Assembly: GCF_043290135.1 (NCBI RefSeq)
Contig: NC_134710.1
Coordinates: forward strand, 285,689,276 to 285,753,275
Direction of reading: 5' to 3'
Length of the DNA stretch: 64,000 nucleotides
Source: Rhipicephalus microplus
Taxonomy: Eukaryota > Arthropoda > Arachnida > Ixodida > Ixodidae
The notes under the pieces were generated by a model, which searched no databases, was not told the DNA's origin, and saw nothing but the letters and a program-made list of their open reading frames with translations. The stretch's first letter is position 1. Each line of letters begins with the position of its first letter. Below, one piece after another: positions 61,105 to 64,000 of this stretch. A program made the position numbers and the translations under genes.

Positions 61105-61586
61105 AGAACCTCACTACATGCCACTCTCCACATGACTACATGCCACATGACTACATGCTACGCTCATAGTGCGCTCACAGTCGTTTCGCTATAGCTTCAC
61201 ATATACCAAATTTGGTATTACGTGACGTGAATACACGATGACGGTAAATTACGTGCCAAAACATGATAATCATGATATGCGTGTCATGTAGAACATGAAT
61301 TCATGCTGCGCTCATAGCTTGCTCGTGGCCATTTCACTCCTCTAGATATACAAAATATTGTCTACCACGTGACGAGAATGGACGACAAAGGTGAATGACA
61401 CGTCAAAACTCGATAATTATCATCTGCATTCGCTCAGGTAGAACATGACTTTATTGCTACGTTCATAGCGTGCTCACGACCGTTTCGCTAGCTTCACATA
61501 TACCAAATTTGATATTACGTGACGTGAATGCACGATGAACACAAATGCCAGACACAAACATGATAATTATAACATGGAAGTGATGT
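61105..61586 (+). repeat. Satellite array B, same family
   Basis: Three units with the ACGTGACG marker at about 61220, 61367 and 61517 (spacings 147 and 150), in the same orientation as array A. Follows directly on a SINE. Confidence 0.88.
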
Positions 61587-63340
61587 ACGGCATTATTGAT
61601 GTCTGCCTCGAAACGTTGTGCTAATTTTAAAGTGACATTTCTCTTCTTTGTGCTACGCATATCATCAGCTCCCACTATACGTGGGATCTGGATATTTATT
61701 TTTAACACCTAATGATCAGAAAAGCATAAATTCTTCCATCTGCATAAAAAAAGAATGTACTCATATTCACAAAATGAATCCTGATGACGGGGCGAAGTAG
61801 CGTACATCGGGCCATGATTCATGGCTTTCTACTGTGTTCTGGTTAAGAGCTTCTTATTTTGTTGTTCTGCGCGTTGAAATGTAGTAGTTGTGGTGGTCTT
61901 AAGGCCTCTTGTATTGTTTTTTTAACAACCTATCAATAACTTTTCCTTATTGATATATATTTCGGTTTTTGCGCATGCGCCTGCGCTACATTTTTTAGAA
62001 TAAAGCGGGGGGACGGGCATTGTGTGGTTTTAAGGTACACTACCCGAAAAATACTTCCATGGCCTTTTAGTGCGCTCTATTTCCAAACAGGAAGAAAGAA
62101 AAGAAAGGGGCTAGCACCTTAAAAGAAGGCTTCTAAGATCGATTGTCTGAAGCTTTGAAACCTTTTATTTCCTCTAGTTTCTAAGCAGAGTGCAGACGAA
62201 TAGAAATATTGTCTAATCAACATCGCTGTCTTTCGCAAATACTACTTGCCCGCTCTATCGAAAACTGGATGGCATGAAAGCACTTTTGTAACTAGAAATT
62301 TGTTGAAAATGTCGAAAAGCGAAGCTTTTTTCATTTTAATATTTTTTTTTCTGGGAATAAGGAATCTGTTGTCAGCGCCTTCTATTGTGTTTCTTCGTTG
62401 CTCTGAAAAAAAGAATAAAGCCCGCACTTTGTCAGATGCTGCCTCATTATCGTCCCGCACTCGCTCATGTCGGCTGCTTTTTGTCAAAGATTTTTTTTCT
62501 TTTCTGTTTTTGTTTTGTGTGGGACGCACTTTAGTGGTGGGGGGGGGGGAGGTGGCAGGTTACGTATGCGTTTGTATTCGGTCATCGTTGCCTTCTATGT
62601 CACATAATGATCACGCGACCTCGAAACCAATCCTGTGTACAGAAGAGATTACAAGATAGTACCGATCCGGCCGTCACATCTATTGAAAACGTTATGGGGG
62701 CCTCAGAAACGTGGTGGAGCGAGTCCTCCATCACCTTTGCAATAGAACTTCATTGTGCCCGGCAATCCTAGAGCACTCCAACCCCGCTTTCATGGGGAAG
62801 TGCCCGCACTGTGAGGAAAATTACAGATTCCACATGGTAGAGTTATGCCAAAAAACATCAAACCTCACCGCTATACCCAACCATTCCCGAGAATACTGGC
62901 AGGCAGATCTGCTCGGCTGCTCTGACCTGAAAGCCCCACGGGTCTTGGTTGAGCGTGGCAGGGCCACGGCCGACGCTATTGGGATAGCGCAAGGTGGAGC
63001 CCACCTAGTGTTTGACTGGGGCGGCCCCTTAAGGACCACTCCCCACCCTCCTTTTACATAACTTCCATGAATGAATGTTTTTCACCACCCGTGTAAACGA
63101 GAAGTATCTTTGATCTTGTTCTCCGACCGCTTAGATGATGATAAGTGACCCCATGCTCGCGCCATGATTGAGATCTTCGACCACTTTGATGACGTTCACT
63201 TAACACCATCACCAAAAATAAAAGCTACAGCACATGGCGCAACGAAGGCAAAACCTTGTATAACATTGAAAAAAAAGGAAGCAAGTGGTAAATAGGAAGA
63301 TAAGAAAAGGCGAAAATGGAACAAAAACAGAAAGAACAAG
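61587..63340 (+). repeat. Shared tail B of the composite satellite block
   Basis: The second copy of the tail described at 53216-54870, with the hairpin CCCACTATACGTGGG (about 61674). Substitutions and small indels are frequent, so the two copies separated long ago. It ends in an A-rich tract near 63340. Confidence 0.8.
62690..63085 (+). pseudogene. LINE ORF2 C-terminal end and 3' UTR, fragment B
   Basis: Better preserved than fragment A: CPHCEENYRFHMVELCQKTSNLTAIPNHSREYWQADLLGCSDL..PRVLVERGRATADAIGIAQ within an open frame 62711-63061. Followed by GAATGTTTTTCACCACCC. Same start and end as fragment A within its block. Confidence 0.8.
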
Positions 63341-64000
63341 AAAAAATTTTGAAAGAAAAAAACAGAAATAGAAATAAGGACAGGAAAAAGCACAAAATTA
63401 GAGAAGAAAAAAAATAAACGAGAAAAAAAGGAAACCGAAGACCATTAAAGAAGGCTGCCCATAGAGAGAGAATCAAACAATTTTCGCTAGGAAATAAGTC
63501 GCTATTGGTTGCACCTCTAGCCCGGAAATCCATTGATTCTTCCTGCAGTTGCTGCACTGCGTCAGAGCTGCACAGGGTCGCCTCCCACTACTGTAGGATT
63601 ATACAGGGATTGCTACGGCACTCCCAGACCATATAAAATAAAGTTCCTGTCTGGAGGCAGAATTTGCATCGCGGATAGTACTCCGAGAGATCTACCTTGA
63701 TCAATGCTACACTTTGCACTTCCTTCTGGCCTGACGCCCCTATAGTGTGACGTTAGCTTAATTGTTTTTATAAAAGGGGACCTAAAACAGTTTTTCAAGT
63801 AACCATGGAATGATTTCACTGGAAGAGCTTATTTCCTCACGAATACAACGCTGCAAAAATTTAAAAAATCCATGCAGCGCGAGTGGGGTTACAAAGGTTT
63901 GTCGCATGCTGCAATTGCATTGTCTCTTATCTTGTCCCGACGCAAGCACTGGAAGCTAAGCAAGGAGGGATGATAGGGCCACAAAAAAACGTCACGCACG
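63341..64000. other. Unassigned sequence at the window end
   Basis: A-rich tract (63341-63430), then sequence with no convincing frame. It may be part of a dispersed repeat that continues beyond the window. Confidence 0.4.

Overview
This is eukaryotic DNA, most likely from a hard tick (Ixodidae, metastriate such as Rhipicephalus or Dermacentor). The evidence is nine copies or fragments of a tRNA-headed SINE that resembles the tick Ruka family, several RNase H-bearing LINEs, a BEL/Pao LTR retrotransposon, a piggyBac element, very long GATA/CATA/TTA microsatellites, and one exon of an arthropod kinin (leucokinin) receptor with a splice donor. The genus is inferred from the repeat types, not proven.

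Only two host genes can be supported. One is the first coding exon of a kinin-type G-protein-coupled receptor (minus strand, 17312-18184), ending at a phase-0 donor. The other is a tRNA-Ile(AAU) gene (60751-60824). Almost everything else that can be named is mobile or repetitive DNA.

Layout. 1-8264: SINEs, a satellite array in inverted orientation, two GATA arrays, a 361-bp inverted-repeat MITE and unassigned sequence. 8265-14480: a nearly full-length LINE (8291-14056) with a 10-bp target duplication, nested inside an older inverted-repeat element. 14480-24060: the receptor exon, a CATA array, hairpin elements, a TTAA-flanked element and SINEs. 24060-42915: a nested stack. An old CR1-like LINE is split by an I-like LINE and by a complete but dead BEL/Pao element. 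The 3' LTR of the BEL/Pao element is split by another LINE on the minus strand, and that LINE carries two copies of a further repeat. 42915-51880: SINEs, a GATA/GACA array and unassigned DNA. 51932-54870 and 61105-63340: two copies of a composite block made of a roughly 145-150 bp satellite, a shared hairpin-bearing tail and a LINE 3' end. 56565-59025: a piggyBac element with TTAA ends and a frameshifted transposase. 59559-59730: a long TTA array.

No operon, CRISPR array or new enzymatic system is visible. The best candidates for something undescribed are the composite satellite/microsatellite block, which may be a Helitron-like non-autonomous element, and the several foldback elements. All transposon proteins examined are broken by stops, frameshifts or catalytic substitutions. 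Frames were read by eye, so break positions are good to about 10-30 bp.
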